From the IMG/VR virus record IMGVR_UViG_3300025648_000053, positions 1 through 33,258 of that record: a DNA stretch of 33,258 nucleotides, one strand, 5' to 3'. The first letter of the stretch is position 1, and every line of letters begins with the position of its first letter. Below the pieces are notes generated by a model, which saw only the letters and a program-made list of their open reading frames with translations, was not told the origin of the DNA and did not search any database. Position numbers and translations under genes: made by a program. Origin of the DNA: a virus. Positions 15,292 through 21,554 of this stretch are shown here, in pieces.

Positions 15292-16055
15292 ACGCCACAC
15301 ATCCCTTCGCATTCGTTGCCAAATAAGTCAAATAAGTCAATTTGCGCCTTGTTCACAAATTCAACTTCGTCTATCGGTTTGCACGATCTGTGCATGAATT
15401 GTTGGTTTTCAAACTTCGGCATATTTCTGATTGCCTTATCGACAAACACCACATCTGCCCATTCCTCTGGTGGGCCGTCTTTGATTTCTTGCCATTGTTT
15501 GTCCGAGTGGAACGGGCATCCCAAGCAACTTGATTTGGGTGGCTGCGGGTATCCGTTACGTTCCATCCACCGCAGACAATCGCTTCGAGTCATGCGGAGA
15601 TCAATGAGCGGCCAAGTGTGGATCTGCCATTTGTTCGGTGATGGCTTCATCCGCTGGACTTCATCAAGGCTGATGCCGATCAGGACTTCAACTTGACCCT
15701 TTTTGCCGAGGAGTTCTCTCGCTTTCCGTCGAACGGGCATGATTTTGTATTCTCTTGTGCATTGCCTCATGCCCATGGCTCCCGGCATGAACCACGGAAT
15801 GGAGGCATAGCGAACGCGAGGTTCGCTTTGCTTCAAACCCCTGACTGCTGAATCACGAATGTTTCCAGCCGTGACGCGATGAACGGGGTAGGGCAGTTTC
15901 GTTTCAAGCCAGTCCAGCCAGTCGTAGACCGCTTTCGGCTCCCATTGGGTGTCGGCAAAAATTGCGCAATCCACCATTGGAACCTCACCGTGGGCAATCA
16001 TCAGCGCGAGGGTGCTGGACTGAACGCCAGCACCTAATGACAGGATTCGTTTCAT
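15288..16055 (-). CDS. PAPS-reductase-like PP-loop (adenine nucleotide alpha-hydrolase) protein
   Basis: Start is ATG 16055, overlapping the exonuclease stop (ATGA), giving 255 residues. The N-terminal MKRILSLGAGVQSSTLALMI is a modified PP-loop as in PAPS reductase/DndC-like proteins. Then come FADTQWEPKAVYDWLDWLE, the REYKIMPVRRKARELLG region, and a CLGCPFHSDKQW cysteine motif; the C-terminus is CEGMCGV. Proteins of this group activate substrates with ATP or use PAPS, and in phages are often near DNA-modification genes. The methyltransferase two genes downstream fits that. True sulfate reduction is unlikely without partners. Confidence 0.78.
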   Translation of the reverse strand: MKRILSLGAGVQSSTLALMIAHGEVPMVDCAIFADTQWEPKAVYDWLDWLETKLPYPVHRVTAGNIRDSAVRGLKQSEPRVRYASIPWFMPGAMGMRQCTREYKIMPVRRKARELLGKKGQVEVLIGISLDEVQRMKPSPNKWQIHTWPLIDLRMTRSDCLRWMERNGYPQPPKSSCLGCPFHSDKQWQEIKDGPPEEWADVVFVDKAIRNMPKFENQQFMHRSCKPIDEVEFVNKAQIDLFDLFGNECEGMCGV

Positions 16056-16729
16056 CCGACGATCCTTTTGTAGATCTCGCGCACCAGACGAATGTCCTCT
16101 CGGCAATGCGCGACCACATCCTTAATGCGACCCTCTTGCAAGGCTTGGTGTACGTCTGCGCCACCGTTCTCTAGCGGGTCGTTGCGCTCCAGACCGAAGG
16201 CGAGTTCCAGATCCCGCTGCTTCACCCGGTTGCCCCAGCCAGCCCATTCCACCATCGTGTCAAAGCGACGAGCGGCGTACTGACGTTCAACGGGAAGGGA
16301 GATGCTGAACTGCGCCCCCACGATTCGGGCGCGTTGCCAGATGTACCGAAGGTCAAAGCCTTCAATGTTGTGACCCACCCAGAGGGCGCGATGCTCCCAA
16401 CCCAAGCCGTGGGGGCCGAGTTCCGACTCCACTTCGGCGCGGAGCATCATTTCAAAACCTTCAATCAGACTGGCTTCGTCGTTTGCGGTCACGACGTGCG
16501 GTTCACCGTCATTCAGGGCGAACCCGATCGCCACGATATGGCCCCACAGACCCGACAGGGCCGTCTTGGAGATGGCTTCGGTCTTGGCGATCTCGCCGTG
16601 CGAAGCCCACCACTCCTTGATGGACTCTTCCTTTTTGTAGTTCGCGGGTGGTCGGATGTCGGCAGTCACCCGGGCGATAATGTCTTCTCGGGTGGTGGCG
16701 GCAGTTTCAATGTCCAAATAGATGTTCAT
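16052..16729 (-). CDS. DEDD-family 3'-5' exonuclease
   Basis: The 225-residue protein starts MNIYLDIETA: D6 and E8 are the first metal ligands. GHNIEGFDLRYIWQRA supplies D126 and HCREDIRLVREIY supplies D212 with its preceding H, the usual DEDD set. RFDTMVEWAGWGNRVKQRDLE is like PolB-type proofreading domains. No DNA polymerase domain is attached and none is visible in the window, so it probably acts with the host polymerase or in recombination. It lies 9 bases after the SSB-like gene. Confidence 0.82.
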   Translation of the reverse strand: MNIYLDIETAATTREDIIARVTADIRPPANYKKEESIKEWWASHGEIAKTEAISKTALSGLWGHIVAIGFALNDGEPHVVTANDEASLIEGFEMMLRAEVESELGPHGLGWEHRALWVGHNIEGFDLRYIWQRARIVGAQFSISLPVERQYAARRFDTMVEWAGWGNRVKQRDLELAFGLERNDPLENGGADVHQALQEGRIKDVVAHCREDIRLVREIYKRIVG

Positions 16730-16738
16730 GGTCCTTCC

Positions 16739-17365
16739 TTAGAACGGGATGTCGTCGTCGTCAAAATCAACGGCAGAGGCTGGCGCAGGTGCGGACTCAG
16801 CCGGGTCCAATCGCGCCATGATCTTGTCGCGCAACCATTGAGGGATCTGGGCGTAAACCTCGTCCGACCAGTCATCAATGCTGAACACCAGCGGCTTCTG
16901 CTCAAGGGCAGCGGTACGGGCGCGTTCGCGCTGGTCACGGCTGATGGACATCACGCCCTTCACGTTGGCGTAGATCTTCCCGCCCGACTCGTTGTGGACA
17001 ACCATCAACTGACAGGCTTTGCCGACGAGGTTGGCAATGTCGAACCCGGCCAGTTCCTGTTCGGTGAACGCCTTGCCCCGCCAGTTCTCAAGGTCGGCAC
17101 GGAGGGCGGCTTTCTCAGACAGAGAGAGCGTGTACATTCGACCAATGGACATCGGCCCTTCAATTGACTGGCCGTCCTTGGTGTACGCGACACGTTCGTC
17201 GGGAACCTCCCAGCGCAGGTAAACTTTGTGCTGCGGTCGTGCGCCCTGATACCCGGGCTGAAGCCCAAGGTCGATCACGGCATTGCAGAGGGCAAAATGC
17301 GCCCCCGGCGGCAATGCTTTAAAGTCGTTTCCGGTTGATGCGTTTTTCGCAATGATTCGTGCCAT
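16739..17365 (-). CDS. Single-stranded DNA-binding-type protein with acidic tip
   Basis: The 208-residue protein ends VDFDDDDIPF, the acidic tip by which SSB proteins bind replication partners. The body is beta-rich (GAHFALCNAVIDLGLQPGYQ, HKVYLRWEVPDE, KACQLMVVHNESGGKIYANV), consistent with an OB-fold phage SSB. It should coat single strands during replication and recombination, next to the exonuclease. Start ATG 17365 is one base after the upstream stop. Confidence 0.8.
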   Translation of the reverse strand: MARIIAKNASTGNDFKALPPGAHFALCNAVIDLGLQPGYQGARPQHKVYLRWEVPDERVAYTKDGQSIEGPMSIGRMYTLSLSEKAALRADLENWRGKAFTEQELAGFDIANLVGKACQLMVVHNESGGKIYANVKGVMSISRDQRERARTAALEQKPLVFSIDDWSDEVYAQIPQWLRDKIMARLDPAESAPAPASAVDFDDDDIPF

Positions 17366-17366
17366 T

Positions 17367-17531
17367 TCACAGATCCTTCAGGTCAACATTGACCCACTTG
17401 CCAAAGACCACCCGCCGCTTGCGCGACGGGCGTAAAACGAAACGGATGGCGGCTTCAATGGCTGCGCCAACAAGCAACAAAGCCAACAGGAGGGCCATGT
17501 AGAAGCCGAGGAGCAGGAGGTCATTAGTCAT
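17367..17531 (-). CDS. 54-residue one-pass membrane protein
   Basis: ATG 17531 overlaps the upstream stop; the longer in-frame extension is a shadow of the upstream gene. It has one hydrophobic segment (residues about 4-28, DLLLLGFYMALLLALLLVGA) and a basic tail (RPSRKRRVVFGKWVNVDLKD). Function unknown. Confidence 0.6.
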   Translation of the reverse strand: MTNDLLLLGFYMALLLALLLVGAAIEAAIRFVLRPSRKRRVVFGKWVNVDLKDL

Positions 17532-17736
17532 GGCTGACTGCCTCCACGAAGGCCGCAAACGCCTCCATAGCGCGTTTAACAGCGGCTTCTGCTTCCCACA
17601 AATCACGTTCAATTTGCTCAAACGGTGACAGTTCAGGGCTGCGGGTAGCATCAGCGACGCCCGTCCAATAGGCGTCGTGGGCGTCCGTGTTGGAAAGGTC
17701 AGGGTGTTCAGCCACCCAATCTTTCATGCGGCTCAT
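17524..17736 (-). CDS. Small acidic hypothetical protein
   Basis: The 70-residue protein (MSRMKDWVAEHPDLSNTDAH...) is acidic and helical, with FEQIERDLWEAEAAVKRAME as a likely amphipathic helix. It overlaps both neighbours by a few bases (4 with upstream, 8 with downstream). No family recognised. Confidence 0.6.
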   Translation of the reverse strand: MSRMKDWVAEHPDLSNTDAHDAYWTGVADATRSPELSPFEQIERDLWEAEAAVKRAMEAFAAFVEAVSHD

Positions 17737-17972
17737 GGCGCGACCTCCTGCTGAAGGGCGGCGAGTTCCTTCTGGAGATTCTCAAGCCGCTTGCGCTTGA
17801 CGCCCGTGCGGTCAAATTCAATTTCGTCGGCGGCGCGGGGCGGCAGTTCAACGTCCACCCATTCGCTGATACGCACCCAGTCGTGGCTTGATGGCGCACG
17901 ATCCCAGACGGACTGGAAACTGGCTGTTCCGTCTCTGTGGTAGTGCTGGAATAAAGCAACCTGATATTTCAT
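17733..17972 (-). CDS. First gene of the leftward operon, hypothetical
   Basis: The 79-residue protein starts at ATG 17972, about 55 bases downstream of the predicted leftward promoter. The first half is beta-like (YQVALFQHYHRDGTASFQSV, WVRISEWVDVEL) and the last 30 residues form a coiled coil (KRKRLENLQKELAALQQEVA). As the first early gene it may be expressed at once after entry. No function is assigned. Confidence 0.65.
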   Translation of the reverse strand: MKYQVALFQHYHRDGTASFQSVWDRAPSSHDWVRISEWVDVELPPRAADEIEFDRTGVKRKRLENLQKELAALQQEVAP

Positions 17973-18027
17973 AGCATTCCCTTGTTCGTTTGATTCGTTG
18001 ATGCCCCAGTACCGTGGGGCGAATGCG

Positions 18028-18056
18028 ATTAGAATCCATTAACGGAATTTTTGCAA
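18028..18056 (-). promoter_or_regulatory. Predicted leftward early promoter
   Basis: On the minus strand TTGCAA (18056-18051), 17 bases, TCTAAT (18033-18028). The operator 18035-18046 fills the spacer, one base before the -10. It drives the operon that starts at 17972. Confidence 0.65.
18035..18046. promoter_or_regulatory. Operator site 1 (TCCATTAACGGA)
   Basis: Near-palindromic site inside the leftward promoter spacer. Shares the consensus TCCATTAAYGGA with sites at 18058 and 18105. Confidence 0.75.
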
Positions 18057-18057
18057 T

Positions 18058-18069
18058 ACCATTAACGGA
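18058..18069. promoter_or_regulatory. Operator site 2 (ACCATTAACGGA)
   Basis: Second copy, 23 bp from site 1, directly upstream of the leftward -35. The first base departs from consensus, so it may be a weaker site. Confidence 0.7.
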
Positions 18070-18094
18070 ATTTTTTAGTTATGGCTTCCGTCTC

Positions 18095-18123
18095 TTGCCG
18101 AAGTTCCATTAATGGAGTCTAAT
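18095..18123 (+). promoter_or_regulatory. Predicted rightward early promoter
   Basis: TTGCCG (18095-18100), 17 bases, TCTAAT (18118-18123). Same -10, spacing and operator placement as the leftward promoter. The transcription start should fall near 18129-18131, giving an almost leaderless mRNA for the gene at 18132. Confidence 0.65.
18105..18116. promoter_or_regulatory. Operator site 3 (perfect palindrome TCCATTAATGGA)
   Basis: Perfect 12-bp palindrome 47 bp from site 2, inside the rightward promoter spacer and one base before its -10. Confidence 0.78.
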
Positions 18124-18131
18124 CCTAACTT

Positions 18132-18371
18132 ATGGAAATACCAATTCTTGCCGACGTGCGGCGGCATCTATCCGCAACAAAACGACACTGGCCTGAAGTT
18201 GCACAAAGAAGCGGGGTTCCGAGGACCACCATCCATAGGGTCGCGCACGGCTACGGGAATCCAACCGTGAGAACCGTTGGGAAACTCTACGCTTTTTTTC
18301 AATCCTCGGACTATCAACGCTTTAGAACCGTGATTGAGTCAAAGAAAGCGGCTCAGAAGGGGGATGAATGA
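18132..18371 (+). CDS. Cro-like helix-turn-helix regulator
   Basis: The 79-residue protein has a helix-turn-helix of the XRE/Cro type: LADVRRHLSATKRHWPEVAQ, RSGVPRTTIHRVAHGYGNPT, VRTVGKLYAFFQ. It has no dimerisation or cleavage domain like CI. It is the first gene of the O-P-RuvC-Q-like operon, as cro is in lambda. The most likely targets are the three TCCATTAAYGGA sites just upstream. No ribosome-binding site lies at usual distance (GGAG is 14 bases away), so it is probably translated from a leaderless or near-leaderless mRNA. Confidence 0.8.
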   Translation: MEIPILADVRRHLSATKRHWPEVAQRSGVPRTTIHRVAHGYGNPTVRTVGKLYAFFQSSDYQRFRTVIESKKAAQKGDE

Positions 18372-19180
18372 GCATTCGGCTGATGGCTGAAGTCTGGGAA
18401 TTGGGGGGTCTAGATCCGTCCCAGAAGTTGGTTTTGCTGTCTTTGGCAGACAACTCCAACGACGCCGGGGTGTGCTGGCCTTCGATTGCCAACATGGTTC
18501 GGAAGACAGGCCTATCAGAGCGGATGGTTCAGTACGCCTTGGCGGCGCTGGTTGAGCAGGGGCATCTGAGCAGGAACGATCGTCCGGGGAGAAGCACGGT
18601 CTACACCGTGCACCCCCGCAACCATTGCACCCCTGCCACGGTGACACCCCCGCAATGGTTGCACCCCACCCCCGCAATGGTTGCACCCCACCCCCGCAAC
18701 CATTGCACCCAGAACCATCAAGTAACCATCATTGAACCGTCAAAGAAGAAGTCGGCTGCGCCTCCGACTCCCGCCAAGAAGGGTTTGGCAAAGGTAGAGA
18801 ACCTACCAGCCGTTGTGCCAAACCTTGACGCCGAGGCGTGGGACAGGTGGCTGGAGTTCCGCAAGGAGATCCGCAAGCCCGTGAAGGCGGCTTCGCTAGC
18901 GGCTTTGGCGAAAAAATTGGCGGCGTTTGGTGATGAACAAAAAGCGGTGGTGGAGCAATCCATTGCCTTCGGCTGGGTCGGACTATTTCCATTGAAGGAG
19001 AACGAGAATGGGCGACGAACGATGGGCAGAGCGACAACAACCTACGAAATCCACGCGCAGCGGCTCGAAAATTGGGCAAGGGATAACGGCGTTCTGGGGC
19101 GCGATGATCCAGATGTACGGGACGAGGTGGTCGCAGACTTTCTCAACGGAACCCCTCGCCGCTTGGCGGGAAGCGTTTGA
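18368..19180 (+). CDS. Replication initiator, lambda O-like
   Basis: The 270-residue protein begins (ATGA overlap) with a winged-helix initiator domain (residues about 15-80: SQKLVLLSLADNSNDAGVCW, PSIANMVRKTGLSERMVQYA, LAALVEQGHLSR, then a beta wing). A Pro/His-rich linker (82-135) follows. The C-terminal domain LDAEAWDRWLEFRKEIRKPV, IAFGWVGLFPLKEN is of the type found in phage O-like proteins that contact the helicase loader. The linker is encoded by iteron-like DNA repeats (18611-18710), as in lambda where ori lies in O. The last 173 bases overlap the P-like gene. Confidence 0.82.
   Translation: MSIRLMAEVWELGGLDPSQKLVLLSLADNSNDAGVCWPSIANMVRKTGLSERMVQYALAALVEQGHLSRNDRPGRSTVYTVHPRNHCTPATVTPPQWLHPTPAMVAPHPRNHCTQNHQVTIIEPSKKKSAAPPTPAKKGLAKVENLPAVVPNLDAEAWDRWLEFRKEIRKPVKAASLAALAKKLAAFGDEQKAVVEQSIAFGWVGLFPLKENENGRRTMGRATTTYEIHAQRLENWARDNGVLGRDDPDVRDEVVADFLNGTPRRLAGSV
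18611..18710 (+). repeat. Putative replication origin: four iterons inside the initiator gene
   Basis: Four copies of about 22 bp: CACCCCCGCA, a 4-base middle, then TTGCACCC or its mirror (A 18611-18633, B 18645-18667, C 18667-18689, D 18689-18710). Cores are GCAACCATTGCA in A and D and GCAATGGTTGCA in B and C, reverse complements of each other apart from the edge bases. B-C-D are spaced at exactly 22 bp (two helical turns) and A is 34 bp before B. Less G+C-rich DNA follows (18711-18760). Arrangement is like the lambda ori in gene O; function is inferred. Confidence 0.75.
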
Positions 19181-19658
19181 GAGCCTGAACAACGACGAAG
19201 TTCGGTATGCCATTCGCATTATTGCGAAGTCGGGCAACCCGCACCCTCCGTCGCTGCCCGAAGTGGTGGCGATGGCGAAGAACCAGATCCGCGCCCACCC
19301 GCCCAAGATTGAGGTTACGGAGGGCAACTGCACCCCGGCAGAGATCATGTCGAATCGTTGGTTTATGTCCCGGGCCATGAAGTCCCGCTTTGTGGGCCTA
19401 GACAGCCCTGATTTTGATTTTCGAGTGGGGATTAGGGCCGGGATTGAACGACCGACGCTGACCGAAATACGGCGTCGTGCCGTGGAAACCTGCGAGTTCC
19501 ACCGGATGCTCCAGCAGGAAAACGATCCAGAAGCCACCCCAGACCGTCTCTGGCGGCTTTTGGATGACATGGCTGAGTCGCTATACCCCAAAGAAGTTGC
19601 GGCGGTCTGGCGGGTTGATTCAAAGCCGAACTTTGTGTCGGCGGGGGTTATTTCGTGA
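19008..19658 (+). CDS. Helicase loader, lambda P-like
   Basis: ATG 19008 lies behind AAGGAG with 7-base spacing, inside the O-like gene in another frame. The 216-residue product has the P-like pattern GITAFWGAMIQMYGTRWSQT, PLAAWREAFESLNNDEVRYA, GNPHPPSLPEVVAMAK (compare W..aL..L...I..GL...PPSLPEF in P proteins). The family loads the host replicative helicase at the origin. Overlap with the O-like gene is 173 bases, and both ends look like genuine protein. Confidence 0.75.
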   Translation: MGDERWAERQQPTKSTRSGSKIGQGITAFWGAMIQMYGTRWSQTFSTEPLAAWREAFESLNNDEVRYAIRIIAKSGNPHPPSLPEVVAMAKNQIRAHPPKIEVTEGNCTPAEIMSNRWFMSRAMKSRFVGLDSPDFDFRVGIRAGIERPTLTEIRRRAVETCEFHRMLQQENDPEATPDRLWRLLDDMAESLYPKEVAAVWRVDSKPNFVSAGVIS

Positions 19659-20131
19659 TTTTAGGCATCGACCCGGGGCTGACGGGCGCGTGGGCGCTCT
19701 TGGACTCCGAAGGTCGTTACATAGCAGCCGATGACCTTCCGGTGATCCGTGACCAATCCACGGCGTGGATAGACGGTCCCGAGTTCCATGCCCAAGTCTG
19801 GGGCCGAGCGATCGTGGGCAAGTCCATCCATGCGGTGGTGGAGCGGGTGCATTCCATGCCGAAGCAGGGAGTGGCTTCCAGTTTCACCTTCGGGTCCGGG
19901 TTCGGGTCGGTGTTGGCGGCGGTGCAATTGCTCCCGGCGTCCATTGAACTGGTCACCCCATCGGTTTGGAAACGTGACCTTGGGCTGGGTAAAGACAAGA
20001 GCGCCAGTCTGGATAAGGCGCGGTTGCTTTATCCGCAAGCGAGCCTGAAACGGTCCCGGGATGACGGTCGGGCAGAAGCCCTGCTGATCGCACGGTGGGC
20101 TTATTGGAAACGCTTCAACCGGAGACCGTGA
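19655..20131 (+). CDS. RuvC-like Holliday junction resolvase
   Basis: Starts at GTG 19655 (GTGA overlap). The 158-residue product reads MILGIDPGLTGAWALLD (D6), VVERVHSMPKQG (E63) and RDDGRAEALLIARWAYWK (D136/D137, E141), the metal ligands of RuvC-type nucleases. It should resolve branched replication and recombination intermediates before packaging. Place in the operon equals the nin-region resolvases of lambdoid phages. Confidence 0.9.
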   Translation: MILGIDPGLTGAWALLDSEGRYIAADDLPVIRDQSTAWIDGPEFHAQVWGRAIVGKSIHAVVERVHSMPKQGVASSFTFGSGFGSVLAAVQLLPASIELVTPSVWKRDLGLGKDKSASLDKARLLYPQASLKRSRDDGRAEALLIARWAYWKRFNRRP

Positions 20132-20133
20132 GA

Positions 20134-20529
20134 ATGGAGGAGCCGTCAAGACGATCCTTAAGCCATATGGCTCCGGACGTAAAGATCGTTCACTTCCGTC
20201 TGGAGATCTGGGGGCGTTGGGCGAAAGATCACGTCCCGGGCGACTGGCCCGAGCGCACGGTCATCGGGCGTCTGATGGAGGAGGGGCCGGGAGCGGGGCA
20301 GACGACGGCTCGGGTGATGGAAATCCCCGAGGGCATTGCCGAGACCGACTCAGCCGTGGCGCACCTCGCCGCGGACGAACGGAAGGTGGTCGTTCGGTTC
20401 TACACCCATTGGGAACCGCGCCCGGTCATGGCCCGATCGCTACGCCTGAAGCCCAGAAAGTTTGACGCAATTCTCAACCGCGCACGATGGCGACTGGTCG
20501 GATGGTTCTCGCGCCCAACAAATATTTGA
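20134..20529 (+). CDS. Antitermination/late-activator Q-like protein
   Basis: The start chosen is ATG 20134, three bases after the ruvC stop (131 residues); ATG 20167 (MAPDVKIVHFRLEIW) is an alternative. The C-terminal half has a sigma-region-4-like helix-turn-helix (LAADERKVVVRFYTHWEPRP, VMARSLRLKPRKFDAILNRA, RWRLVGWFS), as in Q-type and RinA-like phage late regulators. It is the last early gene and is followed by a promoter-like region and all late genes. Function inferred from fold and position. Confidence 0.65.
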   Translation: MEEPSRRSLSHMAPDVKIVHFRLEIWGRWAKDHVPGDWPERTVIGRLMEEGPGAGQTTARVMEIPEGIAETDSAVAHLAADERKVVVRFYTHWEPRPVMARSLRLKPRKFDAILNRARWRLVGWFSRPTNI

Positions 20530-20554
20530 TTGCGTAATCAATTACAGATAAAAC
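20526..20554 (+). promoter_or_regulatory. Predicted late promoter with overlapping dyad
   Basis: TTGATT (20526-20531), 17 bases, TAAAAC (20549-20554) resembles a sigma70 promoter. TTGATT and AATCAA (20536-20541) form a perfect 6-bp inverted repeat around GCGT that covers the -35, a likely protein-binding site. It precedes the late genes after the Q-like gene. Confidence 0.5.
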
Positions 20555-20595
20555 AAAACCATTCACACCTATCGCCAGAAACAGGAGATCCGATC

Positions 20596-20955
20596 ATGGC
20601 GGTTGATAAGCATCCTTCGCGGCATCCTTCCCCGCCGCGCGTCCCGCCGAAGTCACACACGACGGCTGGCACGATTAACAAGATCCCGGCCCACGACGGC
20701 AAGATGCAGGGCGGCGGCACCTACGGGTTCCGTCACGAAGTCGAGGTCCACCCGGACGCGACCACTAGCACGATGGCGCATCACTTCCACGACATGGGCG
20801 CTAAAAAGCCGCACAAGTGGTCGGCAGACAAGGGCTACGCCACGATGCACGAAGGTCGTCGGGCGGGCAAAGAAGAACCGAATGAACCCGCTGGTCACCA
20901 TATGCCCAAGGCTTCGCGCCCGGGCGATGAAAAGCACGACGACGAGCCGGGTTGA
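20596..20955 (+). CDS. Small His-rich hypothetical protein
   Basis: ATG 20596 follows CAGGAG and gives 119 residues. The protein is hydrophilic and rich in H, K, P and G (MAVDKHPSRHPSPPRVPPKS, TSTMAHHFHDMGAKKPHKWS, KPHKW, EPAGHHMPKASRPGDEKHDD). A MAHHFxD motif recurs in the next protein. No fold recognised. First gene of the late operon. Confidence 0.65.
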   Translation: MAVDKHPSRHPSPPRVPPKSHTTAGTINKIPAHDGKMQGGGTYGFRHEVEVHPDATTSTMAHHFHDMGAKKPHKWSADKGYATMHEGRRAGKEEPNEPAGHHMPKASRPGDEKHDDEPG

Positions 20956-20961
20956 TTTCCA

Positions 20962-21207
20962 ATGAAACACCGTCGCGACCGGGGTGAAGAACACGGCATG
21001 AAGCGGTACGCCCGTGGATTGCGTGACGAAGAGGCTCAATACAAAGCCCATCGAGAACACGCCAAATCGGAAGCGCACCGATTGGCAAAGGCGGCGGGTG
21101 GCACGTTCTACGAAAACGTTGAGCCGCCCCCGGTCGGCGGCAGAAGCCTTCAGGTTGTGAACCCAGCCGCTAGCGAAATGGCGCACCACTTTGAGGACGC
21201 AGAGTGA
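20962..21207 (+). CDS. Small charged hypothetical protein
   Basis: The 81-residue protein is charged and helical (MKHRRDRGEEHGMKRYARGL, AHREHAKSEAHRLAKAAGGT). It ends ASEMAHHFEDAE, repeating the MAHHFxD motif of its upstream neighbour. The stop overlaps the next start. No family recognised. Confidence 0.6.
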   Translation: MKHRRDRGEEHGMKRYARGLRDEEAQYKAHREHAKSEAHRLAKAAGGTFYENVEPPPVGGRSLQVVNPAASEMAHHFEDAE

Positions 21208-21554
21208 AAGCCGAAAAGAAAGGCTACGCCGAAGTCCTCGGTGAGGCTGAAAAGCACGAAGAGAAAGAGAACAACGCTCTGGAACACGCCGAGAAGGCGC
21301 TAGAGGCGTTGGAATCGGGTCAGCATGAGTTTGGTCACACCCTGACCAAAGCGGCCCACTCGGTCTCTAAACACGCCCAAGAAGCCCACAAGTCCCCGCA
21401 TCCCCACGAAGCCGTCCAATGTCACAAGATGGGACACAAGTGTCACGGAATGGCTCGGGACTATCATGCGACCCACAACCAGTTTGAGGTGTCCCACCAC
21501 CACCATCTAGCGGCGATGGCTCACCACGCCCATGCTCACGGGAGCGCCCGGTAA
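21204..21554 (+). CDS. Extremely histidine-rich protein
   Basis: The 116-residue protein contains 22 histidines (about 19 per cent), almost all after residue 45: HEFGHTLTKAAHSVSKHAQE, AHKSPHPHEAVQCHKMGHKC, HGMARDYHATHNQFEVSHHH, HHAHAHGSAR. Two cysteines sit in QCHKMGHKCH. The N-terminal third is an E/K/A-rich helix (YAEVLGEAEKHEEKENNALE). The composition suggests metal binding or pH-dependent charge change. It overlaps neighbours by 4 and 1 bases. No family recognised. Confidence 0.65.
   Translation: MKAEKKGYAEVLGEAEKHEEKENNALEHAEKALEALESGQHEFGHTLTKAAHSVSKHAQEAHKSPHPHEAVQCHKMGHKCHGMARDYHATHNQFEVSHHHHLAAMAHHAHAHGSAR

Noticed and set aside
16334-17167. 277-codon open frame on the plus strand across the exonuclease and SSB-like genes
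   Set aside because: Antisense to two supported genes with clear motifs. The translation has no family pattern.
18611-18710. CRISPR-like direct repeats
   Set aside because: Units abut with no spacers, the core changes orientation, and they lie inside an initiator gene; an iteron array fits better.
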